64,000 nt of DNA from Nocardioides daeguensis. GTDB taxonomy: Bacteria; Actinomycetota; Actinomycetes; Propionibacteriales; Nocardioidaceae. The notes under the pieces were generated by a model. It saw only the letters and a program-made list of their open reading frames with translations, was not told the DNA's origin and did not search any database. The DNA lies in NCBI RefSeq assembly GCF_019192965.1, contig NZ_JAHTKU010000021.1, forward strand, positions 1 to 64,000, given 5' to 3'. The position numbers and the translations under genes are program-made. Below, piece after piece: positions 16,232 to 25,181 of the stretch. Within the stretch, counting starts at the first letter, position 1. Each line of letters opens with the position of its first letter.

Positions 16232-18598
16232 ATGACCGCGCAGCCCGATCTCGGCGTCGCCCCGTCCCGGCGACACGACCCGGACGTGCTGCTCGACCGA
16301 CTGGCGGCGTTGCCCGCCCGCGCCGACCGGCTGACCCACCGCGAGCACGTGGCCTCGCGGCCCGCGGCGACCGCAGCCTGGCCGGCGTGGGCCGACCCGG
16401 ACGTCGTGGCGGCGTACTCCGCTCGCGGCGTCACGCTCCCCTGGCAGCACCAGGTCGCGGCCGCCGAAGCCGCCCACCGCGGCGAGCACGTCGTCCTCGC
16501 GACCGGGACGGCGTCCGGCAAGTCGCTGGCCTACCTCCTGCCCGCGCTCTGCGACATCCGTGCCGCCCGCGGCCCGCGGGGCCAGCGGGGCGCGTCGGTG
16601 CTCTACCTCGCTCCCACCAAGGCGCTGGCCCACGACCAGTGGTCGGCGATCCGCGACCTCGGCCTCGACGTCCGGGTCGCCACCCATGATGGCGACAGCA
16701 CGCCCGAGGAACGGGAGTGGACCCGCGACCACGCGGAGTACGTCCTCTCCAACCCCGACATGCTCCACCGCTCCCTGCTGCCCGGCCACGAGCGCTGGAC
16801 CTCGTTCTTCCGGTCGCTGCGCTACGTCGTGATCGACGAGTGCCACCACTACCGCGGCGTCTTCGGCGCCCACGTCGCGCAGGTGGTGCGCCGGCTGCGG
16901 CGGGTCTGCGCACACCACGGCGCCACGCCGGTGTTCGTGCTGGCATCGGCCACGGTCGCCGATCCCGACGTCACCGCCCGCCGGATGACCGGGCTCGACG
17001 TGACCGCGGTGACCGAGGACGGCTCGCCCCGCGGCGCGCTCGCGCTCGGCCTGTGGGAGCCGCCGCTGACGTCGTACCAGGGGGAGAACGGGGCGCCCGT
17101 ACGACGCCCTGCGACGGCCGAGACCGCCGACCTGCTGGCCGACCTCGTGGTCGAGGACGTCCGCACGTTGGCCTTCGTCCGCTCGCGGCACGGCGTCGAG
17201 ACGGTGGCCCGGCGGGCGGGCGAGCTGGTCGCGGAGGTCGATGCGTCACTGGCCGGGCGGATCGGCTCGTACCGCGGCGGCTACCTGCCCGAGGAGCGGC
17301 GGGCCCTCGAGCAGGACCTGCGTAGCGGGCGGCTGCTCGGCATGGCCGCCACCAACGCGCTCGAGCTCGGCATCGACATCAGTGGCCTCGACGCGGTCGT
17401 GGTCACCGGCTATCCCGGCACCCGCGCGGCGTTCTGGCAGCAGGTCGGGCGCGCGGGGCGGGACGGCGGCGGGGCGCTCGGGCTGTTCGTGGCCCGCGAC
17501 GACCCGCTCGACACCTACCTCGTCCACCACCCGGAGGCGCTGCTCGGCCGGCCGGTCGAGGGCACCGTGTTCGACACCGACAACCCCTACGTCCTGGGGC
17601 CGCACCTGTGCGCCGCGGCGCAGGAGCTCCCGGTGACGGTCGCCGACGCCGCGCTGTTCGGACCGCGGATGCGCGAGGTCCTCGGCTCGCTCGTGGAGCG
17701 CGGGCTGCTGCGGCGCCGGGCGGCGGGCTGGTACTGGACCGACCGGTCCCGGGCCGCCGACCTGGCCGACATCCGCTCGGCCGGAGGCGCGCAGGTCCAG
17801 CTGGTCGAGGCCGGGACCGGCCGTGTCGTCGGCACCGTCGACGGCGGCCGGGCCCACTCCACCGCCCACGAGGGCGCGGTCTACCTCCACCGCGGCGAGA
17901 CCTGGCTGGTCGAGTCGCTCGACCTCGACGACCACGTCGCCACGCTGCGCCGCGCCGACGTCGACCACACCACCACGGCTCGCGACGTCACCGACATCGA
18001 GATCGTCGAGGAACGCGAGCACGTCGACTGGGGACCCTGCCGGGTCTCGTTCGGGACGGTCGAGGTGACCAGCCGGGTCACGTCGTACCTGCGCCGACGG
18101 ACCCGCACCGGCGAGGTGATCGACGAACGGCCGCTCGACCTCCCGGCCCGCACGCTGTCGACCGCGGCGGTCTGGTGGACGGTCCCGGACGACGTCGTCG
18201 GCGAGCTGCTCGCGGACCGTGGCCTGGTCGCCGCCGACCTGCCCGGCGCGGCGCACGCCGCCGAGCACTGCTCGATCGGCCTCCTCCCTCTCTTCGCGAC
18301 CTGCGACCGCTGGGACATCGGTGGCGTGTCGACCGCCCGGCACCCCGACACCGGCGTCCTCACCGTGTTCGTCCACGACGGCCACCCGGGCGGCGCGGGC
18401 TTCGCCGAGCGCGGGTACCGCACCGCGGCGGCCTGGCTGCGCGCCACCCGCGCCACCATCGCGGCCTGCGAGTGCGCCGCCGGCTGCCCGTCGTGCATCC
18501 AGTCGCCCAAGTGCGGCAACGGCAACGACCCGCTCGACAAGTCCGGCGCCGTCGCGCTGCTCGACGCGCTGCTCCGCGCCGCCCCTGCCGCCGAGTAG
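16232..18598 (+). CDS. DECH-box helicase of the MrfA/YprA family (DUF1998)
   Basis: The 788-residue superfamily 2 helicase has Walker [10 protein letters not shown] (about 90-98) and Walker B variant DECHHY (about 201). SASATVADP is motif III-like, and motifs IV-VI include [16 protein letters not shown] and [11 protein letters not shown]. The C-terminal cysteine cluster [20 protein letters not shown] (about 745-765) is the zinc-binding signature of MrfA, the Bacillus repair helicase for mitomycin-type lesions; Rv3649 is the mycobacterial counterpart. ATG at 16232 is chosen because it directly precedes conserved sequence and avoids reading the 12-bp tandem repeat as protein. It is divergent from the STAS gene. 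Confidence 0.92.
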   Translation: MTAQPDLGVAPSRRHDPDVLLDRLAALPARADRLTHREHVASRPAATAAWPAWADPDVVAAYSARGVTLPWQHQVAAAEAAHRGEHVVLATGTASGKSLAYLLPALCDIRAARGPRGQRGASVLYLAPTKALAHDQWSAIRDLGLDVRVATHDGDSTPEEREWTRDHAEYVLSNPDMLHRSLLPGHERWTSFFRSLRYVVIDECHHYRGVFGAHVAQVVRRLRRVCAHHGATPVFVLASATVADPDVTARRMTGLDVTAVTEDGSPRGALALGLWEPPLTSYQGENGAPVRRPATAETADLLADLVVEDVRTLAFVRSRHGVETVARRAGELVAEVDASLAGRIGSYRGGYLPEERRALEQDLRSGRLLGMAATNALELGIDISGLDAVVVTGYPGTRAAFWQQVGRAGRDGGGALGLFVARDDPLDTYLVHHPEALLGRPVEGTVFDTDNPYVLGPHLCAAAQELPVTVADAALFGPRMREVLGSLVERGLLRRRAAGWYWTDRSRAADLADIRSAGGAQVQLVEAGTGRVVGTVDGGRAHSTAHEGAVYLHRGETWLVESLDLDDHVATLRRADVDHTTTARDVTDIEIVEEREHVDWGPCRVSFGTVEVTSRVTSYLRRRTRTGEVIDERPLDLPARTLSTAAVWWTVPDDVVGELLADRGLVAADLPGAAHAAEHCSIGLLPLFATCDRWDIGGVSTARHPDTGVLTVFVHDGHPGGAGFAERGYRTAAAWLRATRATIAACECAAGCPSCIQSPKCGNGNDPLDKSGAVALLDALLRAAPAAE

Positions 18599-18623
18599 GC
18601 GTCCCGGCGAGTAGCCTGCCGCC

Positions 18624-18935
18624 ATGCTGCTGCTCGGACTGGTCGTCCTGGTCGTCGGTGTGATCGGGCTGGTGCTGAGCTTCTTCGGCGCCAGCATCGA
18701 CTACAAGCACCGCTCCGCCGAGATCATGAACTGGGATGTCTCCCCCGGGACGCTCGTCCTGTGGGGCGCCGCCTCCGCGCTGCTCATCGTGCTCGGCCTG
18801 TGGATGATGAAGGCAGGTGCGAAGCAGGGCTGGCGGCGCCGCAAGGAGCAGAAGCGCCTCACCGAGCTCTCCGAGAAGCTGGACCAGGTCGAGCTCGAGC
18901 GGCGGCGCAACGAGCTGGCCGACGACGAGGGCTGA
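18624..18935 (+). CDS. Small two-TM membrane protein with a coiled-coil tail
   Basis: The 103-residue protein has transmembrane helices at about 2-24 and 46-66 and a strongly charged helical tail (about 70-98, RRRKEQKRLTELSEKLDQVE) likely to form a coiled coil in the cytoplasm. It begins 25 nt after the helicase stop and is probably co-transcribed. It converges with the tad genes. No known family is recognised. Confidence 0.75.
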   Translation: MLLLGLVVLVVGVIGLVLSFFGASIDYKHRSAEIMNWDVSPGTLVLWGAASALLIVLGLWMMKAGAKQGWRRRKEQKRLTELSEKLDQVELERRRNELADDEG

Positions 18936-18941
18936 CCCGCC

Positions 18942-19310
18942 TCACCTCGCGGCCGAGTCGGGCCCGGCGCGCGCCTGGGCGGCGAGGTCGCGGTCCTGGC
19001 CGAGCCACCGCGGTCCACCGACCCGAACCTCGACGAGGACCTCCCGGCCCTCGACCCAGCAGCCGGCCAGCGCCGCGTCGTTGGCCTCGGCCACCTCGGC
19101 CGCGGCCGAGCAGGGATCGCGCCCCGGGTGGTCCAGACCGCCGCCCCCGACCAGAGCGGTCGCCGCCGCGAGCGCCGACAGGTCGGCGGCCGCCTGGGCC
19201 CGGCGGTGGGCGACGACGATCGCGCCGACCACTCCCGTCGCCGCACCCACCAGCAGCAGCACCCCCGCCATCGCCACGGTCAGCACGGTGGCGGCGCCTC
19301 GCTCGCTCAT
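18942..19310 (-). CDS. Tad-locus exported protein, Rv3654c-like
   Basis: The 122-residue protein has an N-terminal type IV pilin-like hydrophobic segment (ERGAATVLTVAMAGVLLLVGAA) followed by the AHRRAQAAADLSALAAA helix. This is the hallmark of TadG/helicase-secretion-neighbourhood TadE-like proteins (Rv3654c family). Two cysteines in the distal domain may form a disulfide. It is the last gene of the minus-strand tad cluster, 16 nt after the TadE gene. It is probably a minor pilin or surface subunit. Confidence 0.85.
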   Translation of the reverse strand: MSERGAATVLTVAMAGVLLLVGAATGVVGAIVVAHRRAQAAADLSALAAATALVGGGGLDHPGRDPCSAAAEVAEANDAALAGCWVEGREVLVEVRVGGPRWLGQDRDLAAQARAGPDSAAR

Positions 19311-19326
19311 CGCCTCCTCCTTGTCG

Positions 19327-19755
19327 TCATCCGTCTCCCTCGCTGTCGTCTCCCTCGACGACCGCGACCGCCTCGGAACGCAGGGTCACGCCGGGAAACG
19401 CCCCGAACAGCGGGCCCGGACCGCCCATCCGGCCCCGGGCCCGGACCACCACCCGGTCGCCGACCCGGGTGACCGAGAGCCGGACGCCGTCGGGTGCCAC
19501 CTGCTCGCCCAGCGCCACCGCCTCGCCCGCGTCGTCGCCGCGCGCCACGGCTCGGGCGGTCTCGCGAGCGGCGTCGACGGTCCGGGCCTGCGCGACCGCG
19601 ACCGCGAGCAGCCAGACCAGCCCGGCGGTCAGCGCGAGCAGGACGGGGAGCGCGAGCGCGAGCTCGGCCGTCACCGCACCCCGGTCGTGCGACCGCCGGG
19701 GCCGGGTACGGCGGCCCGCGGCCCGCTCAGCCCAGCCCGAGCAGGTTGAGGACAT
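19327..19755 (-). CDS. TadE-family minor pilin, Rv3655c-like
   Basis: The 142-residue protein has a short basic N-terminus then the pilin-like motif DRGAVTAELALALPVLLAL (about 24-42), where Gly-Ala marks the expected prepilin peptidase site and Glu is the conserved +5-type residue. The helix continues into a small beta domain. The annotated ATG overlaps the upstream flp-like gene by 29 nt and lacks a clear Shine-Dalgarno sequence, so translation is probably coupled. The family assignment rests on position between the Flp-like pilin and the Rv3654c-like gene, as in mycobacteria. Confidence 0.85.
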   Translation of the reverse strand: MSSTCSGWAERAAGRRTRPRRSHDRGAVTAELALALPVLLALTAGLVWLLAVAVAQARTVDAARETARAVARGDDAGEAVALGEQVAPDGVRLSVTRVGDRVVVRARGRMGGPGPLFGAFPGVTLRSEAVAVVEGDDSEGDG

Positions 19756-19906
19756 GGTCGAACAGGGTCTTGATCAGCTTGTCGCCGAAGCCGCCGCTGA
19801 GCAGCTTGTAGAGCAGGCCAGCGAAGCCGGCTCCGGCCGCGGTCGCGACGGCGTACTCCGCGGTGGTGACGCCCCGCTGTGAGGGGCGGAAGGTGCGCAG
19901 TGCCAA
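19727..19906 (-). CDS. Flp-like pilin (DUF4244, Rv3656c-like), TTG start
   Basis: The 59-residue protein starts LALRTFRPSQRGVTTAEYAV. QRG-VTTAEYA is the prepilin cleavage and recognition site, with Glu five residues after the cut, and is followed by a hydrophobic helix (AVATAAGAGFAGLLYKLL) and a short amphipathic C-terminus. It is the major Flp/Tad pilin candidate. TTG at 19906 is supported by GGAGAG 7 nt upstream; there is no ATG in frame. Because of its size and start it is easily missed. It is followed by TadE- and TadG-like genes and preceded by tadC, tadB, tadA and ssd. Confidence 0.88.
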   Translation of the reverse strand: MALRTFRPSQRGVTTAEYAVATAAGAGFAGLLYKLLSGGFGDKLIKTLFDHVLNLLGLG

Positions 19907-20075
19907 GGGTCTCTCCGTTCGTCAGCAGCCGCCCGGTGCGGCCGTCGGAACGACACTGCGCGCACCGGCCGCCCCCTGGCCCTCGCCGGGACCGGACCTG
20001 TGGACAGGACCCGGCCGGCCACCTGCCTGGGGACGGTCGACGGCACCCCGCGGTACGAGTGGGACTGCTGGTCCG

Positions 20076-20807
20076 TCATCCGACGATGCCGGTCGCGAGC
20101 GAGACCGCCAGCGGCACGATGCCCAGCAGCAGGAAGGACGGCAGCAGGCACACCCCCAGCGGTACGGCGGCCCGTACCCCGACGGCCCGCGCCCGGTCCT
20201 CCACCTCGGCTCGGGCCCGCGAGCCCAGCTCGTCGGCGAGGGCGTCGACCGCGGCGACCACGGGGGCACCGGTCCGGTGGGCCCGGGCGAGCGCCCGCCC
20301 GAGCGGACCGAGGTCCGGGTCGTCGGCCAGACGCCCCCAGACCACGACCGCGTCGCCACCCAGCCTCAGGCGAGCCGCGACGGCCGACAGACGGTCGGCG
20401 GCGGCGCCCGGCAGCGCCCGGCAGACCAGCTCGACGGCCTCGGCCGGCGCCTGGCCGGACCGCAGCGCGGCGGCGAGGAGGGTCACGACGTGGGGCAGGT
20501 CGCGGCGCACCTCCTCCCGACGCCGGCGGGTCTCCCGCGGCTCGAGCCGTCCCGCGCTCGCCCACACCGCGGTACCGGCCGCGATCCCGGCCGGCAGCGC
20601 GAGCGGGCCGCCGAGGAAGGCCGCCGTGCCCGCACCGGCGAGCAGCGCCCACAGGGGTCGTCCGCGGCGCAGCAACCCCTCAGCGCCCGCAACGTTGGCC
20701 GCCGGCACGGGCACGGCGGAGCTCGCCGGCCGGGCAGGCCGGTCGCGGCCCGGGCCGATCAGCACGCCCAGCCCGGTGAGCAGACCGACCAGGAGCGTCT
20801 CAGCCAC
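20076..20807 (-). CDS. tadC: Type II secretion F-domain protein (TadC-like)
   Basis: The 243-residue inner-membrane platform protein of the Tad pilus machine carries the T2SSF domain with the conserved EVRRDLPHVVTLLAAALRSG helix, the TGAPVVAAVDALADE stretch and C-terminal transmembrane helices (LGVCLLPSFLLLGIVPLAV). GTG at 20807 overlaps the tadB stop by 8 nt and restores a hydrophobic N-terminus (VAETLLVGLLTGLGVL). It corresponds to Rv3657c. An intergenic stretch of about 170 nt separates it from the flp-like pilin. Confidence 0.9.
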   Translation of the reverse strand: MAETLLVGLLTGLGVLIGPGRDRPARPASSAVPVPAANVAGAEGLLRRGRPLWALLAGAGTAAFLGGPLALPAGIAAGTAVWASAGRLEPRETRRRREEVRRDLPHVVTLLAAALRSGQAPAEAVELVCRALPGAAADRLSAVAARLRLGGDAVVVWGRLADDPDLGPLGRALARAHRTGAPVVAAVDALADELGSRARAEVEDRARAVGVRAAVPLGVCLLPSFLLLGIVPLAVSLATGIVG

Positions 20808-21591
20808 GACGTTCCACGTCCCGGGCGAGGGCCTCGATCCAGACCAGTCCGGCGTACCCGGTGGCGAGGCCACCCACCAGGCAGGCCAGTCCCGCGGGGT
20901 GGCCGAGCAGGAACCGCAGCGGGTCGGCGCCCGCGCCGGACCCCATGAGCAGGGCCAGCACGGGGAGGGCGGCGAGCAGTCGGGCGGTCGCCCGAGCGGA
21001 CGCCAGCTCGCCGCCGACGACCCGACGGGTGCGCTCCGCGGCGCGGAGGTCGGCCGCGACCCGGCCGAGGGTGTCGGCCAGGCCGTGACCGGTGCGGTGC
21101 GCGACCTGCCAGGCACCCGCGACCACGCGGAGCGCCTCGCCGCCGGGGACGGTCGCGAGCGAGCGCAGGGCCGCCACCACGTCGCCGCCGGTCAGCGCCG
21201 CCCGGGCCGCCGGCGCGACGAAGGACCACTCCGTCGCGGCCCGGTCGAGGGCACCGGCAGCGGTCTGACCGGCGGAGAGCTCGGCGCGCAGTCCGTCGCA
21301 CAGGTCGACGACGCGACGGCGTACCTGTGCCGCGGCCCGGTCCCGTCGCCGCGCGGCGAGGCTGCGGACCACCGCGCTGGCGACGGCGAGGCCGACCAGC
21401 GGGAGCACCATGCCCGGCACCGACCCCCGAGCGAGCAGCGCGACCGACGCGGCCGCCGTCGCCGCCAGGACGACCCGCCAGCGACGGCCGCTGCGGGAGA
21501 CCGGACCAGCATCCCGGAGGCGCGGCTGCGCCGGAACCACGAGCAGCAGGGCCCCGGCGAGGAGGAGCGCGACGAGGAGCAGGTCCATCAC
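20800..21591 (-). CDS. tadB: Type II secretion F-domain protein (TadB-like)
   Basis: The 263-residue protein has N-terminal and C-terminal transmembrane helices and one T2SSF domain (about 90-215: CDGLRAELSAGQ, TGHGLADTLGRVA). In Tad systems TadB and TadC form the membrane platform moved by the TadA ATPase. Its ATG start overlaps the end of tadA (ATGA-type), showing tight coupling. It corresponds to Rv3658c. Confidence 0.9.
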   Translation of the reverse strand: MMDLLLVALLLAGALLLVVPAQPRLRDAGPVSRSGRRWRVVLAATAAASVALLARGSVPGMVLPLVGLAVASAVVRSLAARRRDRAAAQVRRRVVDLCDGLRAELSAGQTAAGALDRAATEWSFVAPAARAALTGGDVVAALRSLATVPGGEALRVVAGAWQVAHRTGHGLADTLGRVAADLRAAERTRRVVGGELASARATARLLAALPVLALLMGSGAGADPLRFLLGHPAGLACLVGGLATGYAGLVWIEALARDVERRG

Positions 21592-22775
21592 GCCCTCCCC
21601 TCGTCCCGGTCACGCCCGTCGAGCAGCGCGAGCAGCCGCCGGGAACCGGGCCCGGCACTCGGCGTACCGGCGGGGTCGAAGGCGACCGCGACCTCGGTCC
21701 GGGCCAGCCCGTCGGGTCCTCGGGCGACGACGGCGACCTCGCCGAGGCGTCGGCGGCCGGTGCGCCGGTCACGGCGCACGTGCAGGACGGCGTCGAGCCC
21801 GGCGACCAGCTGGCTGTGGGCGGCCTCGCGGGCCAGGCCGGCGCTGAGCGCGAGCGCCTCGATCCGGGCGGGGACGTCGGCGGCGGAGTTGGCGTGCAGC
21901 GTGCCGCAGCCGCCCTCGTGGCCGGTGTTCATGGCGGCGAGCAGATCCACCACGGCCGCGTCGCGGACCTCGCCGACCACGAGCCGGTCGGGACGCATCC
22001 GCAGCGCCTGACGGACCAGGTCGCGCAGCAGCACCGCACCGGCTCCTTCCAGGTTGGCCGGCCGGGCCTCGAGGCCGACCACCTGCGGGTGCTCGGGGCG
22101 GAGCTCGGCGGCGTCCTCGACGACCACGATCCGCTCCGCCGGATCGACCGTGGCGAGGAGAGCGGCCAGCAGCGTGGTCTTGCCGCCTCCGGTCCCGCCG
22201 GTCACCAGGAACGCCAGCCGGGCGTCGACCAGCCGACGGACCAGCTCGAGGCCGGCGTCGCTCAGCGCACCCGCGGCACGCAGCTCGGCCAGGCTGAACC
22301 CGCCGCGGCGCGGCACGCGCAGCGAGATCGCGGTCCCGGGCTGGGCGAGCGGCGCGAGCAGCGCATGGCAACGGGTCCCGTCGGGCAGCCGGACGTCGGC
22401 CCACGGCGCGGCGTCGTCGAGCCGGCGCCCGCCGCTGGCCACCAACCGCTGGGCCAGCCGGCGGCACGACTCCTCGCTGGGCAGCACGACGTCGGTCTCC
22501 TCCACCCCGTCGCCGCGGTCGATCCGGACCGGGCCCGGACCGTTGACGAGGACGTCGGTAACCCCGGGCAGCGCGAGCAGTGGCTCGAGCGGGCCCGCGC
22601 CGATCACGTCGCGCCGCAGTGCCTCGTAGACCGCCAGCACCGTGGCGTCGCCGACCGGGCGCCCGGCAGCGCGCAGCGCCTCGGCCACGCGGTGCGGGCT
22701 GAGGTCGCCCGGGGTCCGGGCCAGCCGGGCGCGCACGTCCTCGACCAGCGCCATGACGTCCGCCTCCGGCGTCAT
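21588..22775 (-). CDS. tadA: Tad pilus assembly ATPase (TadA/CpaF family)
   Basis: The 395-residue secretion ATPase has an N-terminal helical domain followed by the domain containing VTDVLVNGPGPVRIDRG. Walker A is TGGTGGGKTT (about 190-199), the Asp box is VVVEDAAEL, the Walker B region is DRLVVGEVRDAAVVDLL, and the His box GTLHANSA follows. These are the four diagnostic motifs of PulE/VirB11 ATPases, and the TGGTGSGKTT-like form with VRDAAVVDLL is the TadA type. ATG at 22775 overlaps the ssd stop by 4 nt. It powers pilin polymerisation on the cytoplasmic face. It corresponds to Rv3659c. Confidence 0.94.
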   Translation of the reverse strand: MTPEADVMALVEDVRARLARTPGDLSPHRVAEALRAAGRPVGDATVLAVYEALRRDVIGAGPLEPLLALPGVTDVLVNGPGPVRIDRGDGVEETDVVLPSEESCRRLAQRLVASGGRRLDDAAPWADVRLPDGTRCHALLAPLAQPGTAISLRVPRRGGFSLAELRAAGALSDAGLELVRRLVDARLAFLVTGGTGGGKTTLLAALLATVDPAERIVVVEDAAELRPEHPQVVGLEARPANLEGAGAVLLRDLVRQALRMRPDRLVVGEVRDAAVVDLLAAMNTGHEGGCGTLHANSAADVPARIEALALSAGLAREAAHSQLVAGLDAVLHVRRDRRTGRRRLGEVAVVARGPDGLARTEVAVAFDPAGTPSAGPGSRRLLALLDGRDRDEGRA

Positions 22776-23863
22776 GCCGCTGCCTCGGCGACCGGGACGT
22801 CGAGCACCCGGGCCGCCGCCCGCGCCAAGGGACCCCGCCGCGAGCGCAACGGCCCGAAGCCGAGGTCGACCGCCTCCGCGAGACCGCGTTGGTCCCGCAT
22901 CTGGACGCGGACCGGCAGTCCGACGGCACGGGTGACCTCCTCGGCCGTGAACGCCTCGCCGCGCAGCACCACCCCGGGCGCGGCGTGCTCGGCGAAGCGG
23001 GCCCGCATCCGGGCGGCGCCGGCGACCCCGACAACGCTGCCGAGGGTCACCACGAGCAGCTCGTCGCAGCGTGCGGCGACCTCGTCGACCAGCGGGTCCG
23101 GCGAGCGGGGGAGGTCGACGACGACCACCCGGTGCCCCCGGCGCGCGGCCGACAGCGCCTCCCGGACGGCGAACGCCTGGAGGCTCTGGGTCCGCCCGTC
23201 CACGTACCACGACAGCACGCCCAGGCTCCCCCGGCGCGGCAACGCCTCGCGCAGGGAACGCGCCGAGAGCCGGCCGGTGGTCTGGCACAGCGCGTCCCAG
23301 CGGAACCCGTCGCAGCGCTCCAGGCCGAGCATCCGGTCCAGGCCCGGACCCTGCGGGTCGCAGTCGATGACGGCGGCGTCGCCGTACCGGGCGGCCCACT
23401 GGCCCAGCGCGCAGGCGAAGGTGGTCGCACCGGCGCCGCCGGTGCCGCCGATCACCCCGATCACCCGGGCGCGGTCGGGTTGGTGCTCGGTGAGATCGGC
23501 GAGCAGCTCGACCAGCCAGCCGGCGGAGCCCGGCAGCTCGACGACGCTCTCGGCGCCGAGGTCGAGCGTGGTGCGGAACAGCTGGTCGGGCGGGCGCGGT
23601 CCGCTGACGACCAGGGTGCGCGCACGGGGCTCGGGAGCGGCCCGCACCATCGCGGCGGCGAGGTCGGCGCCGACGAGGACGAGCGGCGCGCGGCTCCACG
23701 TGACCAGGGCGGTCAGCGGGTCGCGCGCGATCGTCGGGGAGACGTCGGCCGCGGCGGCGAGCGGCAGCAGCTCGGCCAGCAGGTCGTCATCGGCGGTCAC
23801 CACCAGGGGAGGCACGTCCGCGGGACGGGCGTGCGGGACTCGGTCGGGTCGGTTTCGTGTCAT
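22772..23863 (-). CDS. ssd: Septum-site-determining-like/CpaE-type ATPase (Ssd)
   Basis: The 363-residue ParA/MinD-superfamily protein has an N-terminal receiver-like domain (LVVTADDDLLAELLPL) as in CpaE, then a deviant Walker A GGTGGAGATT (about 136-145) and the ParA Asp motif VIDCDPQGPGLD. It lacks the canonical second lysine of MinD-type Walker A. In mycobacteria (Rv3660c) the orthologue is called Ssd and affects septation; in Tad loci the family helps localise the pilus. ATG at 23863 gives a normal-length protein; an upstream in-frame start at about 23896 is possible. It is the first gene of the tad operon. Confidence 0.88.
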   Translation of the reverse strand: MTRNRPDRVPHARPADVPPLVVTADDDLLAELLPLAAAADVSPTIARDPLTALVTWSRAPLVLVGADLAAAMVRAAPEPRARTLVVSGPRPPDQLFRTTLDLGAESVVELPGSAGWLVELLADLTEHQPDRARVIGVIGGTGGAGATTFACALGQWAARYGDAAVIDCDPQGPGLDRMLGLERCDGFRWDALCQTTGRLSARSLREALPRRGSLGVLSWYVDGRTQSLQAFAVREALSAARRGHRVVVVDLPRSPDPLVDEVAARCDELLVVTLGSVVGVAGAARMRARFAEHAAPGVVLRGEAFTAEEVTRAVGLPVRVQMRDQRGLAEAVDLGFGPLRSRRGPLARAAARVLDVPVAEAAA

Positions 23864-23996
23864 GCCGAGGTTGTCGCCGCCCGCCGACACGACCATGCGG
23901 GCACCACCGGCGCCTGGGGAAAACCGCTCGGCGACCCCGGGCTGGGGAAGCCGAACGGCGGCGTCTGCAACGGATGGGACGCAAGAGGTCCCTAGG

Positions 23997-24815
23997 ATGA
24001 CGTCCATGGCCTCCGCGGGCACGCCGCCCACCGCCGCGTTCTTCGACCTCGACAAGACGATCATCGCCAAGTCGAGCGTGCTGGCCTTCAGCAAGCCCTT
24101 CCAGGCCGGGGGCCTCATCTCACGGCGCGCGGTGCTGCGCTCGGCGTACGCCCAGTTCGTCTTCATGGTCGGCGGCGCCGACCACGACCAGGTCGAGAAG
24201 ATGCGGCAGTTCATGTCCCAGCTCACCGCGGGCTGGGACGTCGCCACGGTGCGCGAGATCGTCGCCGACACGCTGCACAACGTCGTCGACCCCCTCGTGT
24301 ACGACGAAGCGGTCCGCCTCATCGACGAGCACCACGCCGCGGGCCGGGACGTCGTCATCGTCTCCACGTCCGGCAGCGAGGTCGTCGAGCCGATCGGTGC
24401 GCTCCTCGGCGCCGACCGGGTCGTGGCGACCCGGCTCAAGGTGGAGGACGGGCGCTACACCGGCGAGATCGAGTACTACGCCTACGCCGAGGAGAAGGCG
24501 AACGCGATCCGGGAGCTGGCCGAGAGCGTCGGCTACGACCTGGCGAACAGCTACGGCTACTCCGACTCGGTGACCGACGTCCCCCTGCTCGAGGCGATCG
24601 GCCACCCGCACGCCGTCAACCCGGACAAGGAGCTGCGCAAGATCGCGGCCTCCCGCGGCTGGCCGGTCCTGATGTTCACGCGCCCCGTCGCCCTCCAGTC
24701 GCGCCTCCACCTGCCCCCGCCGAAGCCGACGCTCGCGGCGCTCGCGGTGGGCGGTGTCGTCGCCGTCGGCGCGGCCGTGTGGATCGGCGCCCGGCGCCGT
24801 TCCTTCAGCATCTGA
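23997..24815 (+). CDS. HAD-IB family phosphatase (SerB-like), Rv3661-like
   Basis: The 272-residue protein has HAD motif I FFDLDKTII (about 16-24), motif II in VSTSGSEV, and motif III/IV in GYSDSVTDVPLLEAIG with the catalytic Asp pair. The C-terminus carries a single transmembrane helix (LAALAVGGVVAVGAAVWIGA) and a basic end, so it is probably tail-anchored. HAD-IB enzymes with this layout act on small phosphate esters, and some are glycerol-3-phosphate- or phosphoserine-like phosphatases. The start at 23997 has AAGAGG 9 nt upstream; 24006 is an alternative ATG. It is divergent from ssd and directly precedes the Ms1-type RNA, as in mycobacteria. Confidence 0.9.
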   Translation: MTSMASAGTPPTAAFFDLDKTIIAKSSVLAFSKPFQAGGLISRRAVLRSAYAQFVFMVGGADHDQVEKMRQFMSQLTAGWDVATVREIVADTLHNVVDPLVYDEAVRLIDEHHAAGRDVVIVSTSGSEVVEPIGALLGADRVVATRLKVEDGRYTGEIEYYAYAEEKANAIRELAESVGYDLANSYGYSDSVTDVPLLEAIGHPHAVNPDKELRKIAASRGWPVLMFTRPVALQSRLHLPPPKPTLAALAVGGVVAVGAAVWIGARRRSFSI

Positions 24816-24915
24816 CCGCCCGGCCGCCTCCGCGCGGCTCCGGCGGGACTCCTGCCGGCGCGGGCCTGCCCTCCCAACCGGCCAGCGTTCCCCGCCCCCT
24901 GGCAAAAGACAAGCC

Positions 24916-24944
24916 TTGAAGGTGACCCGGCACCGGCGTACAAA
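24916..24944 (+). promoter_or_regulatory. Strong sigma-A-type promoter of the Ms1-type RNA
   Basis: TTGAAG at 24916-24921 and TACAAA at 24939-24944 are separated by exactly 17 bp. This is unusually close to the vegetative consensus for this GC-rich genome. A start site near 24951 is expected. Confidence 0.75.
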
Positions 24945-24950
24945 GGAGCC

Positions 24951-25130
24951 AGGAACTCAAGAGAGCAACACGTGATCCCGGTACCCACGCGGCGATCTAC
25001 CCTTCTGAATTGGGCGCTTGCATCCGGAACACTTCCGGAGCAGTTGTTGATGGTGCACGCCTGGTAACCACGGTTCACGTGTCAGCGGTGGCACCCGAGA
25101 CATTCGTTGGCTCGGGTGCCACCTGCTTTT
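24951..25130 (+). ncRNA. Ms1/MTS2823-type (6S-like) small RNA candidate
   Basis: An abrupt drop in GC content, a near-consensus promoter just upstream and a perfect intrinsic terminator at the end define a roughly 180-nt transcript with no reading frame. It lies between the Rv3661-like phosphatase and the Rv3662c-like Fic protein on the strand of the former. That is where mycobacterial MTS2823/Ms1 is located, and Streptomyces scr3559 sits in the related block. Ms1 binds core RNA polymerase. Internal hairpins are visible, for example CCGGAA-CAC-TTCCGG (about 25031-25045). The identity is inferred from synteny and architecture. Ends are approximate. Confidence 0.75.
25087..25130 (+). terminator. 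Intrinsic terminator of the small RNA
   Basis: A perfect 13-bp stem, GGTGGCACCCGAG (25087-25099) with its complement at 25111-25123, has an 11-nt loop and is followed by TGCTTTT. It is the clearest rho-independent terminator in the window. Confidence 0.9.
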
Positions 25131-25181
25131 GCCGGCCCTCGACGCTGCGAGGAACGAGCGGCGTCGAGGATCAGCCGGGAA

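Noticed and set aside
21327..23990. Long frame continuous with the HAD phosphatase frame, suggesting a giant fusion protein
   Set aside because: The 5' part is antisense to tadA/ssd and low in complexity. The HAD domain begins directly after a good ribosome-binding site at 23982.
23864..23996. 6C RNA expected between ssd and the HAD gene in mycobacteria
   Set aside because: No pair of hairpins with six-cytosine loops is present on either strand in this gap.
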